Part shown: positions 9,371 to 17,164 of the stretch, piece after piece | Position numbering within the stretch: position 1 is the stretch's first letter | Layout: each line of letters starts with the position of its first letter | Assembly: GCA_900556555.1 (NCBI GenBank) | Contig: USPF01000013.1 | Coordinates: 1-44,739 of the forward strand | DNA length: 44,739 bases | Direction: 5' to 3' | Source: an uncultured Blautia sp. | Lineage (GTDB): Bacteria; Bacillota; Clostridia; Lachnospirales; Lachnospiraceae | The notes under the pieces: generated by a model | Seen by the model: only the letters and a program-made list of their open reading frames with translations | Told to the model about the DNA's origin: nothing | Databases searched by the model: none | Made by a program: the position numbers and the translations under genes

Positions 9371-9397
9371 GTGTTTCTCCTGTTCTGTTTCATTTTA

Positions 9398-9766
9398 TTA
9401 CTTATATTCTTCATAAATCTCATCAATTAAGGCATACACCTCTTCTTTTGAAATATTCTTGCAGCAACCTCTTGCCAAAACCACTACTAACTCTCTCTTC
9501 ATCTCCTCCAAAGCACGCATCTTATCCCCATCAATGGAAATCATGGCTCCTCTTCTTCGGTCAATTGTGAGAAACCCCTCCTGCCTAAGTACGGAATATG
9601 CCTTATTTACTGTATGCATATTAATGCCAATGGTATCTGCCAGCTGCCTTACCGAGGGAAGTGGATCTCCTACTTTTAGCTGTTCTGTGGCAATTCCCAT
9701 GATAATCTGATTACAAAGCTGTATGTATATGGCCTCGTCACTGTTAAAATCGATTTCGATAAACAT
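9398..9766 (-). CDS. GntR-family transcription regulator, YtrA-like
   Basis: 122 residues. The N-terminal winged helix is intact (YIQLCNQIIMGIATEQLKVG, then LPSVRQLADTIGINMHTVNKAY, recognition helix about 40-60). Only a short helical tail follows, as in the YtrA subfamily, rather than an effector-binding domain. YtrA-type regulators commonly control neighbouring transporter genes; here the only cotranscribed gene is clpC, an unusual pairing. Its promoter (9806-9834) is overlapped by a 19-bp palindrome (9796-9814) that could be an autoregulatory operator. Confidence 0.88.
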   Translation of the reverse strand: MFIEIDFNSDEAIYIQLCNQIIMGIATEQLKVGDPLPSVRQLADTIGINMHTVNKAYSVLRQEGFLTIDRRRGAMISIDGDKMRALEEMKRELVVVLARGCCKNISKEEVYALIDEIYEEYK

Positions 9767-9795
9767 GGCTCCACCTACTTTCTTTTGTTATAGAA

Positions 9796-9814
9796 TGTTA
9801 TATTTAATATAGCA
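9796..9814. promoter_or_regulatory. Palindromic candidate operator for the GntR-type regulator
   Basis: TGTTATATTTAATATAGCA is a near-perfect inverted repeat (TATATT-T-AATATA core with TGT/GCA flanks) lying over the -10 box of the gntR-clpC promoter. The position suits autorepression; binding is an inference. Confidence 0.5.
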
Positions 9815-9834
9815 TAGATGTAATTACAGGTCAA
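9806..9834 (-). promoter_or_regulatory. Promoter of the gntR-clpC operon
   Basis: Minus strand TTGACC (9829-9834), a 17-base spacer and TATATT (9806-9811), upstream of the gntR start at 9766. Confidence 0.75.
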
Positions 9835-9842
9835 TTTGTATC

Positions 9843-9871
9843 TTTACAAATCTCCCAGTTTCTTTTATTGT
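9843..9871 (+). promoter_or_regulatory. Probable promoter of the nitroreductase-trmO pair
   Basis: TTTACA (9843-9848), a 17-base spacer and TATTGT (9866-9871), 34 bases before the ATG at 9906. The match to consensus is moderate. It lies back to back with the gntR promoter. Confidence 0.5.
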
Positions 9872-9905
9872 TAAAGTATTCCAAACAAGAAAGAGAGGAA
9901 CCTTT

Positions 9906-10697
9906 ATGGTAACTATAGATTCTACCCTTTGCACTGGCTGCGGTAAATGTGTGGCTGATTGCATTGCCAAAAACTTACGCATCCAGGAGAAAAAAGCAGT
10001 GGTACAAAAAGAATGTTTTTTATGCGGACATTGTGTCTCTATTTGTCCTTATCATGCAGTAAGTATCCCGGAATATGATATGGCGGACGTGGAGTCCTGC
10101 TTCTCTGATACTTTTTCCTTAAACCCAGCATCTCTTCTACACACTATTAAATGCCGCAGAAGCATCCGTTCCTATGAAACTGAGAAAATAGAACAGGAAA
10201 AATTAGAACTTCTGGTACAGGCTGGCAGATATACTGCCACTGCAAAAAATAACCAGGACTGTCATTTTATCTTTGTTCAGGAAGAACTACCGGTTTTAAA
10301 AACTTTTGTGTGGGAGTATATTGAGAAATTAGAAGAAGGAAATCACAGGGAAATTCCAAGAGAACTGCTGCCTTATATCAGCTTTAACCGCCAGAGAAAG
10401 GCAAATCCAAAGAATGACTATTTATTCCGCAATGCCCCTGCAGTACTTTACATTACTTCTGACTGGCCATTAGATGCCGGACTTGCAGCACAGAACATAG
10501 AATTAATGGCTGTTTCACAGGGTCTTGGCGCACTCTACAATGGATTTCTTGCCCGGATTTCCGATGAAAATAAAGAGCTGAAAAAATGGCTTGGCATAGA
10601 AGGAAAAGCCATCAAAGCTTGTATGCTTCTTGGATATCCGAAAGTATCTTACCAACGCAGTGCTCCCCGCAAACCAGCCAATGTCATTTGGAAATAA
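9906..10697 (+). CDS. Ferredoxin-nitroreductase fusion oxidoreductase
   Basis: 263 residues. The N-terminus is a two-[4Fe-4S] ferredoxin domain: cysteines 9, 12, 15 and 19, then 37, 40, 43 and 47. From about residue 75 there is a nitroreductase FMN-binding domain (KCRRSIRSYETEKI, then AAQNIELMAVSQGLGALY). Such anaerobe proteins probably pass electrons from ferredoxin clusters to FMN and reduce nitro or quinone-like compounds; the natural substrate is unknown. RBS GAGAGGA precedes ATG. It is followed after 22 bases by the trmO-like gene, probably in one transcript, and is among the few plus-strand genes here. Confidence 0.9.
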   Translation: MVTIDSTLCTGCGKCVADCIAKNLRIQEKKAVVQKECFLCGHCVSICPYHAVSIPEYDMADVESCFSDTFSLNPASLLHTIKCRRSIRSYETEKIEQEKLELLVQAGRYTATAKNNQDCHFIFVQEELPVLKTFVWEYIEKLEEGNHREIPRELLPYISFNRQRKANPKNDYLFRNAPAVLYITSDWPLDAGLAAQNIELMAVSQGLGALYNGFLARISDENKELKKWLGIEGKAIKACMLLGYPKVSYQRSAPRKPANVIWK

Positions 10698-10719
10698 AAA
10701 GGAAGGCAGGAGAATTTTC

Positions 10720-11424
10720 ATGAACAAGCAAACAGAACACCAGGGACATCTCATGCATCCCATTGCCCAGATTTCAACAGATTTTCCCAGCAAATTCGGG
10801 ATTCCAAGACAAAGCGGATTGGTACCTGCTCTGAAATCCACGCTGATATTTGAACCAGAATACCGAAATCCTGACGCTTTAAAAGGACTGGAAGAATTCT
10901 CTCACTTATGGCTCATCTGGGAATTTTCAGAATCCATACAGGACACCTGGTCTCCAACCGTGCGCCCTCCCCGTCTTGGGGGAAATGTGCGGAAAGGAGT
11001 TTTTGCCACCCGCTCTCCTTTCCGCCCTAATCCCCTGGGATTATCCTGCGTCAAACTGGAGGAAATCCTTTGGGATGCGCCAAATGGCCCTATTCTCTTG
11101 TTATCCGGCGCAGATTTAATGGACCAGACCCCTATTTATGACATCAAACCCTATATTCCCTTTTCAGACAGCCATCCGGAGGCTACGGGTGGATTTGCGG
11201 ATACTCACAGGGATGACCGTCTGCATGTAGAGTTTGCAGAATCCCTAAAGGCTCTGATGCCGGAAGAACACCTGAATGCCCTGATAGAAGTTCTGGCTCT
11301 GGACCCAAGACCAGCTTATCAGAAAGACCCTGATCGCATCTATGGATTTCCCTTTGCTGGAATGGAAATCAAATTTTCTGTAAGGGATGGGGTGCTTACA
11401 GTCATTAAAATTGAGATTTCTTGA
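10720..11424 (+). CDS. trmO: tRNA (N6-threonylcarbamoyladenosine37-N6) methyltransferase, TrmO/TsaA type
   Basis: 234 residues from the ATG at 10720, preceded by GGCAGGAG; an upstream in-frame ATG at 10630 lies inside the nitroreductase gene and is rejected. The family core is plain: HPIAQISTDFPSKFGIPRQ (early), GLEEFSHLWLIWEF, then the SAM-site region VRKGVFATRSPFRPNPLGLS and GADLMDQTPIYDIKPYIP. TrmO methylates t6A37 of certain tRNAs using SAM. The C-terminal segment (DPRPAYQKDPDRIYGF) is also typical. It is the last gene of the plus-strand pair; the hairpin at 11446-11465 follows. Confidence 0.93.
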   Translation: MNKQTEHQGHLMHPIAQISTDFPSKFGIPRQSGLVPALKSTLIFEPEYRNPDALKGLEEFSHLWLIWEFSESIQDTWSPTVRPPRLGGNVRKGVFATRSPFRPNPLGLSCVKLEEILWDAPNGPILLLSGADLMDQTPIYDIKPYIPFSDSHPEATGGFADTHRDDRLHVEFAESLKALMPEEHLNALIEVLALDPRPAYQKDPDRIYGFPFAGMEIKFSVRDGVLTVIKIEIS

Positions 11425-11445
11425 TATGTGTTACTCCGAAAAAAC

Positions 11446-11465
11446 GGGACTGCTTTTGCAGTCCC
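11446..11465. terminator. Bidirectional terminator between trmO and malic enzyme
   Basis: Perfect 8-bp stem GGGACTGC-TTTT-GCAGTCCC. On the minus strand it is followed by GTTTTTTCGG, so it best serves the malic enzyme gene; on the plus strand the tail ACTTTCCATTCTCTTT is weaker but may stop trmO transcription. Confidence 0.85.
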
Positions 11466-11486
11466 ACTTTCCATTCTCTTTCTGTT

Positions 11487-12662
11487 TTATATTCTTGCAA
11501 CTTTGGTATCTCTGGCAGCTTTGGCTACTGCTTTCGCCACTGCTGGACCTACCCTTTTATCAAAAGCTTTTGGAATAATATAATCTGGATTCAGTTCCTC
11601 TTCTGTGATCAATCCTGCCAGTGCATCTGCTGCTGCAATTTTCATTTCATCATTAATATCTTTTGCCCTTACATCAAATGCACCGCGAAAGATTCCTGGA
11701 AATGCCAGAACATTATTAATCTGGTTCGGGAAATCGCTTCTGCCTGTTGCCACCACTTTTGCTCCGGCTGCTTTGGCTTCTTCCGGATAAATCTCCGGAA
11801 CCGGATTGGCACAGGCAAAAATAACCGCATCCTTTGCCATGCTCTCTACCATTTCCTTTGTCACTACTCCAGGTGCAGACACACCGATAAAGACATCTGC
11901 TCCCTTCATCTGTTCTGCAAGACTTCCTGTTTTTTTCTCCAGATTGGTAATTTTACTCATCTCTTCTTTTACTGCATTCATACCCTCTTTTCTGCCTTCA
12001 TAAATTGCCCCATTTCTGTCACAGAGGGTAATCTTTTTATATCCTGCTTTCAAAAGCAGTCTGGCAATGGAAATTGCTGCCGCTCCTGCTCCGTTCATTA
12101 CAATAGAAACTTCCTCTTTCTTCTTGCCGGTCAGCTTCATAGCATTATTTAAGCCTGCCAGAGTAATCACTGCCGTACCATGCTGGTCATCATGGAAAAT
12201 TGGAATATCACATTTCTCTTTCAGTTTTTTCTCGATTTCAAAACATCTGGGAGCCGCAATATCTTCCAGATTGACACCGCCAAATGAACCGGAAATCAGA
12301 TAAATCGTATTTACGATTTCATCCACATCCTGTGATTTAATACAAAGAGGAAATGCATCTACATCTCCAAATGCTTTGAACAGCACACATTTCCCCTCCA
12401 TAACCGGCATTCCGGCTTCGGGGCCAATGTCTCCCAGGCCCAAAACGGCAGAACCGTCTGTAACCACCAGGCACATATTCCATCTTCTGGTAAGTTCATA
12501 AGATTTGTCTATATCCTTCTGGATTTCCAGACAAGGCTGTGCTACCCCAGGTGTATAAGCCAAAGACAGGTCATCCTTGGTTTCTACCGGCACATTTGCC
12601 ACAACCTGAATTTTTCCTTTCCATTCTTTATGTAATCTCAATGATTCTTTTGCGTAATCCAT
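11487..12662 (-). CDS. Malic enzyme (malate dehydrogenase, oxaloacetate-decarboxylating)
   Basis: 391 residues, the short bacterial form without the phosphotransacetylase-like C-terminus of MaeB. Visible family motifs are LAYTPGVAQPCLEI (catalytic Tyr near residue 36), KCVLFKAFGDVDAFP (substrate/metal region), HDDQHGTAVI (metal site) and the nucleotide-binding GAGAAAISIARLL. It converts malate to pyruvate and CO2 with reduction of NAD(P); cofactor preference cannot be read safely. RBS AGGAGG. It lies 42 bases after the Ldh-family dehydrogenase, so the two should be cotranscribed, suggesting a malate or related 2-hydroxyacid catabolic pair. Confidence 0.94.
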   Translation of the reverse strand: MDYAKESLRLHKEWKGKIQVVANVPVETKDDLSLAYTPGVAQPCLEIQKDIDKSYELTRRWNMCLVVTDGSAVLGLGDIGPEAGMPVMEGKCVLFKAFGDVDAFPLCIKSQDVDEIVNTIYLISGSFGGVNLEDIAAPRCFEIEKKLKEKCDIPIFHDDQHGTAVITLAGLNNAMKLTGKKKEEVSIVMNGAGAAAISIARLLLKAGYKKITLCDRNGAIYEGRKEGMNAVKEEMSKITNLEKKTGSLAEQMKGADVFIGVSAPGVVTKEMVESMAKDAVIFACANPVPEIYPEEAKAAGAKVVATGRSDFPNQINNVLAFPGIFRGAFDVRAKDINDEMKIAAADALAGLITEEELNPDYIIPKAFDKRVGPAVAKAVAKAARDTKVARI

Positions 12663-12704
12663 GATACTTCCTCCTGATTCCTGCTTTTCTGTCTATGAAT
12701 GTAA

Positions 12705-13835
12705 TTAATAATTTCCTGTAAAAAACGTTCCGTCTCCTGGCAGTTCATAGTTCTCAAAATAAGAATGGAAATCCAGCTTCAGATACGCACAGAGATTGGC
12801 CAGCTCGACCATAGTATTGTCATTTACAGGAATTCCATTCTCCCTTCTGTCCTTTTCTGCAAAAATTTCCTTTTCTCCATGGGTATAAATCTGACTCTCT
12901 CCTTCTGCTTTTGGACTCTCCCTCAAAGCCTCCAGATATTCGGATAAGTGTGCCTTAATCTCTGTCGGATTCCCGAAAATTTCTGGATTTATTGCTGCAA
13001 ATCCATGGCAAATACCTGTTTTGTCCGGGAAAGTACAACATTTTTCTGATGTGACACCCATGGAAAAAATGGAACTAAATAATTCACACAGCATACCATA
13101 TCCGTATCCTTTATGGCTTCCACTCACTTCCTTATTTCCTCCCAGAGGCATAATACCGCCCCCTCGTTTGGAAACAATATTTTCCAGTACAATAGGAGCC
13201 TGTGTGCTCTCATGTCCGTTTGCGTCTAATGCCCATCCCTGTGGAAGAGGTTTGTTCATCTTATTGTACATTTCCAGCTTTCCTCTAGTTACCACTGTGG
13301 TAGAACAGTCAAAAAGAAAAGGATAAGGTTCTGCCGGCATAGCTACTGCAATAGGATTGGAACCCAGCATAGCTTTTTTCCCGAAAGTAGGCACCATAAT
13401 AGCTTCGGAATTGGTGCAGGCCATTCCCAGTAATCCCTGGTCACTGGCCATCTTTGCGTAGTAACCGGCAATTCCAAAATGGTTTGATTCTCTTACTGTT
13501 ACAATACCGATTCCCATTGTTTTTGCTTTTTCAATCGCTTTGTTCATAGCAAAAATAGAAATCAGCTGTCCCATGCCGTTATGTCCGTCAATTACCGCAG
13601 AAACAGGTGTCTCAAACACCACTTCTGGTTTTTCCTTTGGGTGAATCGTGCCTTTTTCAATTCCTTTGTGGTACCGCACCATACGCTGCATACCATGACT
13701 TTCTATTCCGAACAAGTCCGCAGTCAGCAGTACATCTTCGATTTCCTTGCTTTCCTCTTCGCTAAATCCAAAAGCTCTGAACACATCATAACAGAAATGT
13801 TCCAGAATCGGATAGCTCCATTTTACGTATCCCAT
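12705..13835 (-). CDS. Ldh-family NAD(P)-dependent 2-hydroxyacid dehydrogenase (malate/lactate/sulfolactate type)
   Basis: 376 residues of the Ldh/YlbC/ComC family (malate, L-lactate, ureidoglycolate or sulfolactate dehydrogenases), a fold distinct from classical LDH. Family signatures: FGIESHGMQRMVRY (catalytic His about 47), RESNHFGIAGYYA, GSNPIAVAMP, and GSHKGYGYGMLCELFSS. Exact substrate cannot be assigned; next to malic enzyme, malate is the simplest guess. RBS AGGAGGT lies 6 bases before ATG. The gene has its own promoter (13891-13919) with a FadR-type operator (13867-13879) just downstream, and the regulator is encoded immediately upstream, so the pair is probably repressed until a hydroxyacid effector is present. 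Confidence 0.88.
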   Translation of the reverse strand: MGYVKWSYPILEHFCYDVFRAFGFSEEESKEIEDVLLTADLFGIESHGMQRMVRYHKGIEKGTIHPKEKPEVVFETPVSAVIDGHNGMGQLISIFAMNKAIEKAKTMGIGIVTVRESNHFGIAGYYAKMASDQGLLGMACTNSEAIMVPTFGKKAMLGSNPIAVAMPAEPYPFLFDCSTTVVTRGKLEMYNKMNKPLPQGWALDANGHESTQAPIVLENIVSKRGGGIMPLGGNKEVSGSHKGYGYGMLCELFSSIFSMGVTSEKCCTFPDKTGICHGFAAINPEIFGNPTEIKAHLSEYLEALRESPKAEGESQIYTHGEKEIFAEKDRRENGIPVNDNTMVELANLCAYLKLDFHSYFENYELPGDGTFFTGNY

Positions 13836-13866
13836 AACGCCACCTCCTGGTATTCCATCAATAATA

Positions 13867-13879
13867 TTGGTATGACCAA
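13867..13879. promoter_or_regulatory. FadR/GntR-type operator
   Basis: TTGGTATGACCAA is a 13-bp palindrome fitting the FadR-subfamily consensus TNGTNNNACNA. It lies 12-24 bases downstream of the -10 box of the dehydrogenase promoter, a position suited to blocking transcription. The FCD-domain regulator at 13998-14720 is the obvious candidate ligand. Confidence 0.65.
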
Positions 13880-13890
13880 TTTATAAATAA

Positions 13891-13919
13891 ATTATACCAT
13901 ACCAAACCAGAAAACGCAA
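13891..13919 (-). promoter_or_regulatory. Promoter of the dehydrogenase-malic enzyme operon
   Basis: Minus strand TTGCGT (13914-13919), a 17-base spacer and a perfect TATAAT (13891-13896). The spacer contains TTGGTATGG, resembling one half of the operator below. Confidence 0.8.
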
Positions 13920-13952
13920 TGAAAAAGACAATTACCACGTGTAAAAAATGCG

Positions 13953-13987
13953 AAAAAAAGCTGCCGCACTTTTATGCAGCAGCTTTT
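13953..13987 (-). terminator. Terminator of the FadR-type regulator gene
   Basis: Arms AAAAGCTGCTGCA (13975-13987, minus strand) and TGCGGCAGCTTTT (13956-13968) with a short loop, followed by more T. It separates the regulator transcript from the dehydrogenase promoter. Confidence 0.85.
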
Positions 13988-13997
13988 ACTCCCGTTT

Positions 13998-14720
13998 TCA
14001 GACCTTTATATTTTCTTTTTTCCGATCTATTTCTAATATGATATCTTCTATTGCTTTCATATGTTCCCTCATACAGATTTCGGCATCTTCCTCTCGACGT
14101 TCCACAATTGCGTCCACCAACTTTCGGTGCTGTTCATCCATCGGCGAGACAGAATGTTGTTTCTGCATCATATAACTCCGGATTCCCGTAATAATATTTT
14201 CTGTCAGCTGGGCAGAAGCACTCATAACCGAAAACAACATGGGGCTTTGAGCCATTTTTCCGATTTTAATGTGTAAGTCCCTGTCTAAGTCTCCCCTGGT
14301 TTTTTCTTCCTCTGCCGCATCCAGTCTGGCCAGAATTAACTGAAGTTCTGCTGCATCCACCGGTGTACAGTTTCTGGCAGCCAAACGTGCAGCCCCTACT
14401 TCCAAGGCACTGCGAAGCTGCTGATTATGGTATATGCTGCTGTTGTTTAGACGCAACAATATGGATAATGGCTCGATAAGACTATTTTCCAGGTTTTCAG
14501 ACACATAACTTGCCCCACCTCTCACTGTCTTGATAATCCCAAGCAAACCCAGGGTTCTTAATACTTCCCGCACCACAGGACGGGAAACCCCTAATGCCTC
14601 TGCCATATTTCTTTCTGCCGGAAGTGCATCTCCCTTTTTCAGAATCCCTTCTTTGATATTTTCAATAATTTGGTCTAAAATTTCCTCAAAGGGATTTTCC
14701 TTTTCAATTTTCCTAAACAT
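13998..14720 (-). CDS. FadR-subfamily GntR regulator with FCD domain
   Basis: 240 residues. The N-terminal winged helix (about 8-75) has the GntR signature LPAERNMAEALGVSRPVVREVLRTLGLL. The C-terminal all-helical FCD domain (about 95-225) contains the usual Asp/His elements (DRDLHIKIG, then MDEQHRKLVDAI), which bind a metal plus a small carboxylate in relatives such as LldR and GlcC. It probably senses a 2-hydroxycarboxylate and controls the adjacent dehydrogenase and malic enzyme genes through the operator at 13867-13879. It is transcribed separately: promoter at 14750-14778, own terminator. Confidence 0.92.
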   Translation of the reverse strand: MFRKIEKENPFEEILDQIIENIKEGILKKGDALPAERNMAEALGVSRPVVREVLRTLGLLGIIKTVRGGASYVSENLENSLIEPLSILLRLNNSSIYHNQQLRSALEVGAARLAARNCTPVDAAELQLILARLDAAEEEKTRGDLDRDLHIKIGKMAQSPMLFSVMSASAQLTENIITGIRSYMMQKQHSVSPMDEQHRKLVDAIVERREEDAEICMREHMKAIEDIILEIDRKKENIKV

Positions 14721-14749
14721 AGTTTCCTGCCCTTTCTCTTTCTATAGAC

Positions 14750-14778
14750 AGTATATAATAAGTGCTTCTCGCCAGCAA
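14750..14778 (-). promoter_or_regulatory. Promoter of the FadR-type regulator gene
   Basis: Minus strand TTGCTG (14773-14778), a 17-base spacer and TATACT (14750-14755), 30 bases before the ATG. No second TNGTNNNACNA palindrome is obvious here. Confidence 0.65.
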
Positions 14779-14829
14779 GGACTCATTTGCCTCGCCCCTG
14801 TAAATTTTTATCTTTTTATCTTTTTTCTT

Positions 14830-14860
14830 TCATGAAGCAAAATTTCCGCCTGCTTCATGA
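14830..14860 (+). terminator. Hairpin with plus-strand T-rich tail, no gene assigned
   Basis: Perfect 10-bp arms TCATGAAGCA (14830-14839) and TGCTTCATGA (14851-14860) with an 11-base loop, followed on the plus strand by TTTCTCTTTGTTTTTC. It looks like a plus-direction terminator, yet no plus-strand gene ends here. It may be left over from the genes lost from 14898-15744. Confidence 0.45.
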
Positions 14861-14897
14861 TTTCTCTTTGTTTTTCTTTTATCATCATCTCCCCGGT

Positions 14898-15493
14898 TCA
14901 TCTTATCATCTCCTGGTATTTATTCAATTTCTGATTCTTATGATACATAAAAAGAGGAATTCCTGTACAACTTACAAAAAGAACAACAATGCACAAAAAC
15001 AAACTCCAGAACGGATAGGAAAAATGAAAGTACGCAATCACACAGCTATAAAAAGTTATTTGTGCAAGACTTCCTCCCGTGGTGGATTGTCTGATTTTTT
15101 TCTGTTTTCCTGCATCTGCCTCTGAAAACTTTGCGGCTTCTACTGGAGTCAATATCTGCCGGTAAACCACCTTGCGAAGCTGTACGCCTGTTGTTCCCAA
15201 AACTTTTAAAAGTCCATATTGCCGGATATCCCTGGAAAGGGAAATTTGAAGCACATTATGAATAAGAAGATAGGCACCTATGAGAATCATAACTACCAGA
15301 AAAATCCCTGTATCAAAGTAAAGTCTTTCTTCTATCTTTTCATCTGTTATGGTATCTTTTTGTTGTATTAAAAGCGTTGTATTTTCCTGAATATGCAGCT
15401 TTAGCCCATCTAAAAAAGCCTGAGAAAAATATCCTCTTGGTGCTCCGACCATGGGGTCTACATATTCTGTATAATATCCGGAAAGCTGAAAAG
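14898..15493 (-). pseudogene. Remnant of an FtsX/MacB-type ABC permease
   Basis: About 198 open codons without a proper start; the first methionine is inside the domain at 15452. Two permease pieces are recognisable: a membrane segment plus loop (FLVVMILIGAYLLIHNVLQ, then SRDIRQYGLLKVLGTTGVQL), typical of FtsX permeases, and after VVYRQILTPVEAAKFSEADA a second membrane part (from about SLAQITFYSCVIAYFHF). The N-terminal half is missing, and the jump at RQILTPVEAAKF suggests an internal deletion too. The 5' end runs directly into a response-regulator fragment in another frame. Relatives are often encoded beside two-component systems sensing antimicrobial peptides (BceAB type). Confidence 0.75.
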
Positions 15494-15744
15494 AATCTTG
15501 CTGTCAAAAACAATGCCGGAATGCCACCAGACTCTCTGGCCTTCCTGCACAATTCCAAGCCATCCCCATCAGGAAGATTTCTGTCTATGATCAAAAGACT
15601 AGGATGTTCCTTTAAAACCTCATATCCCTGTACAAGAGAAAAAGCACCTGCCACCTGATATCCTGCTTTTTTCAATGCTCTTTGAAGAGCTTCATGAAAC
15701 AATTTATCATCCTCTATGATTGCTATCTTTTTCATAATAGTCAA
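15493..15744 (-). pseudogene. Truncated response regulator (receiver domain only)
   Basis: About 80 codons of an OmpR-type receiver domain: KKIAIIEDDKLFHEAL, the phospho-acceptor region LLIIDRNLPDGDGLEL (Asp near residue 54) and GIPALFLTA, where homology stops. The reading frame then runs out of frame through the permease remnant to a stop at 15340. The rest of the receiver, the DNA-binding domain, the expected histidine kinase and the ABC ATPase are gone. One deletion joining the receiver gene to the middle of the permease gene explains this. A translated product would lack a DNA-binding domain. Confidence 0.75.
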
Positions 15745-15808
15745 TATCCCTTTTCGTTTCTTATCCTAGTTTTATCTTACTATACCCTCCCTGTTTTCGC
15801 AAGCAGAT

Positions 15809-15852
15809 AGAAAAACCGCACTGACTTTCCCTTTTCTGAAAATCAGTGCGGT
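15809..15852 (-). terminator. Terminator of the pur operon
   Basis: Minus strand arms ACCGCACTGA (15843-15852) and TCAGTGCGGT (15815-15824), loop of 18 bases, followed by TTTTTC. It lies 23 bases after the purD stop codon. Confidence 0.9.
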
Positions 15853-15874
15853 CTTCTATGATACAGCCACCTTT

Positions 15875-17149
15875 TTACGCTTCGTCAATGGCCTTTCCAA
15901 TATCATTTCTCATATATTTATTTTCAAACTGAATCCACTGGGTTGCCTTGTAAGCATTGGCACGGGCTTCTTTTAAATCTGCCCCTTTTGCAGTAACACC
16001 AAGAACACGGCCTCCGTTTGTGACAATCTTGCCATCTTTAAACGCAGTTCCTGCATGGAACACATAGTATCCGTCTTTGTCTTTGAATGTATCAAGGCCT
16101 TCGATTGGGAATCCTTTTTCATAAGATACCGGATATCCGTCAGAAGCAAGAACTACACAGACTGCTGCATTATCCTCAAACTGCAGGTCTACTTCATCCA
16201 GTTTTCCATCTACACAGGCTTCAAACACTTCTACAATATCGTTCTTCAGTCTTGGGATAACAACCTGGGCTTCCGGGTCACCAAATCTTGCATTGTATTC
16301 CAGAACCTTTGGTCCTTTTTCTGTGAGCATTAATCCAAAGAAAATAATTCCCTTAAATTCTCTTCCTTCTGCTGCCATAGCATCTACAGTTGCCTGGTAA
16401 ATATATTTTTCACAGAAATCATCTACTTCTTTTGTGTAGAACGGACTTGGTGAGAAGGTTCCCATACCGCCGGTGTTTAATCCCTGGTCACCGTCTTTGG
16501 CACGTTTGTGATCCTGTGCGGAAGTCATAGTCTTAATAGTTTTTCCATCTACAAAAGATAAAACAGAAACCTCACGGCCTGTCATGAACTCTTCAATAAC
16601 CAGCGTGTTTCCTGCAGAACCGAATTTTTTATCCAGCATAATGGTTTGTACACCATCTTCTGCTTCTTCCAAGGTATTGCAGATTAACACACCTTTTCCA
16701 AGAGCCAGACCGTCTGCTTTTAACACGATTGGAAATTCTGCCTTTTCTCTAAGATAAGCCAGAGCTGCATCTGCATCTTCGAAATTCTCATATCCTGCTG
16801 TAGGAATATTGTATTTTTTCATTAAGTCTTTTGAAAATGCCTTGGAGCCTTCCAAAATAGCCGCATTTTTTCTTGGTCCAAACACACGAAGTCCTTCTTT
16901 TTCAAACACATCTACAACACCGCCCACTAACGGGTCGTCCATGCCTACTACGGTCAGATCCACTTCATGTTCTTTTGCAAATGCAGCCAGTTTCTCAAAC
17001 TCCATAGCTCCAATGGCTACACACTCTGCATATTCTGCAATTCCTGCATTTCCAGGTGCACAGTAAATCTTCTCTACCTTTGGACTCTGTGCTACCTTCC
17101 ATGCAATTGCATGTTCTCTTCCACCGCTTCCGATTATCAGTACTTTCAT
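15875..17149 (-). CDS. purD: Phosphoribosylamine-glycine ligase
   Basis: 424 residues, the normal length. The N-domain begins MKVLIIGSGGREHAIAWK; the ATP-grasp region holds DLMKKYNIPTAGY, VLKADGLALGKGV and the GARS signature RFGDPEAQV. It joins phosphoribosylamine and glycine, using ATP, to give GAR, the second step of purine synthesis. It starts 15 bases after the purN stop and ends the purE-purM-purN-purD operon; a strong terminator follows. Confidence 0.98.
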   Translation of the reverse strand: MKVLIIGSGGREHAIAWKVAQSPKVEKIYCAPGNAGIAEYAECVAIGAMEFEKLAAFAKEHEVDLTVVGMDDPLVGGVVDVFEKEGLRVFGPRKNAAILEGSKAFSKDLMKKYNIPTAGYENFEDADAALAYLREKAEFPIVLKADGLALGKGVLICNTLEEAEDGVQTIMLDKKFGSAGNTLVIEEFMTGREVSVLSFVDGKTIKTMTSAQDHKRAKDGDQGLNTGGMGTFSPSPFYTKEVDDFCEKYIYQATVDAMAAEGREFKGIIFFGLMLTEKGPKVLEYNARFGDPEAQVVIPRLKNDIVEVFEACVDGKLDEVDLQFEDNAAVCVVLASDGYPVSYEKGFPIEGLDTFKDKDGYYVFHAGTAFKDGKIVTNGGRVLGVTAKGADLKEARANAYKATQWIQFENKYMRNDIGKAIDEA

Positions 17150-17164
17150 CTTTTCTTCCCCTTT

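Noticed and set aside
10630..10719. Upstream extension of the TrmO-like protein
   Set aside because: It lies within the nitroreductase gene in another frame; the ATG at 10720 has a good RBS and starts at family homology.
11421..12152. 243-codon plus-strand open frame rich in Cys/His/Phe
   Set aside because: It is the antisense shadow of the well-conserved malic enzyme gene.
14830..14860. Hairpin as terminator of the permease remnant
   Set aside because: On the minus strand its tail is A-rich; the T-rich tail is on the plus strand, so it cannot end minus-strand transcripts.
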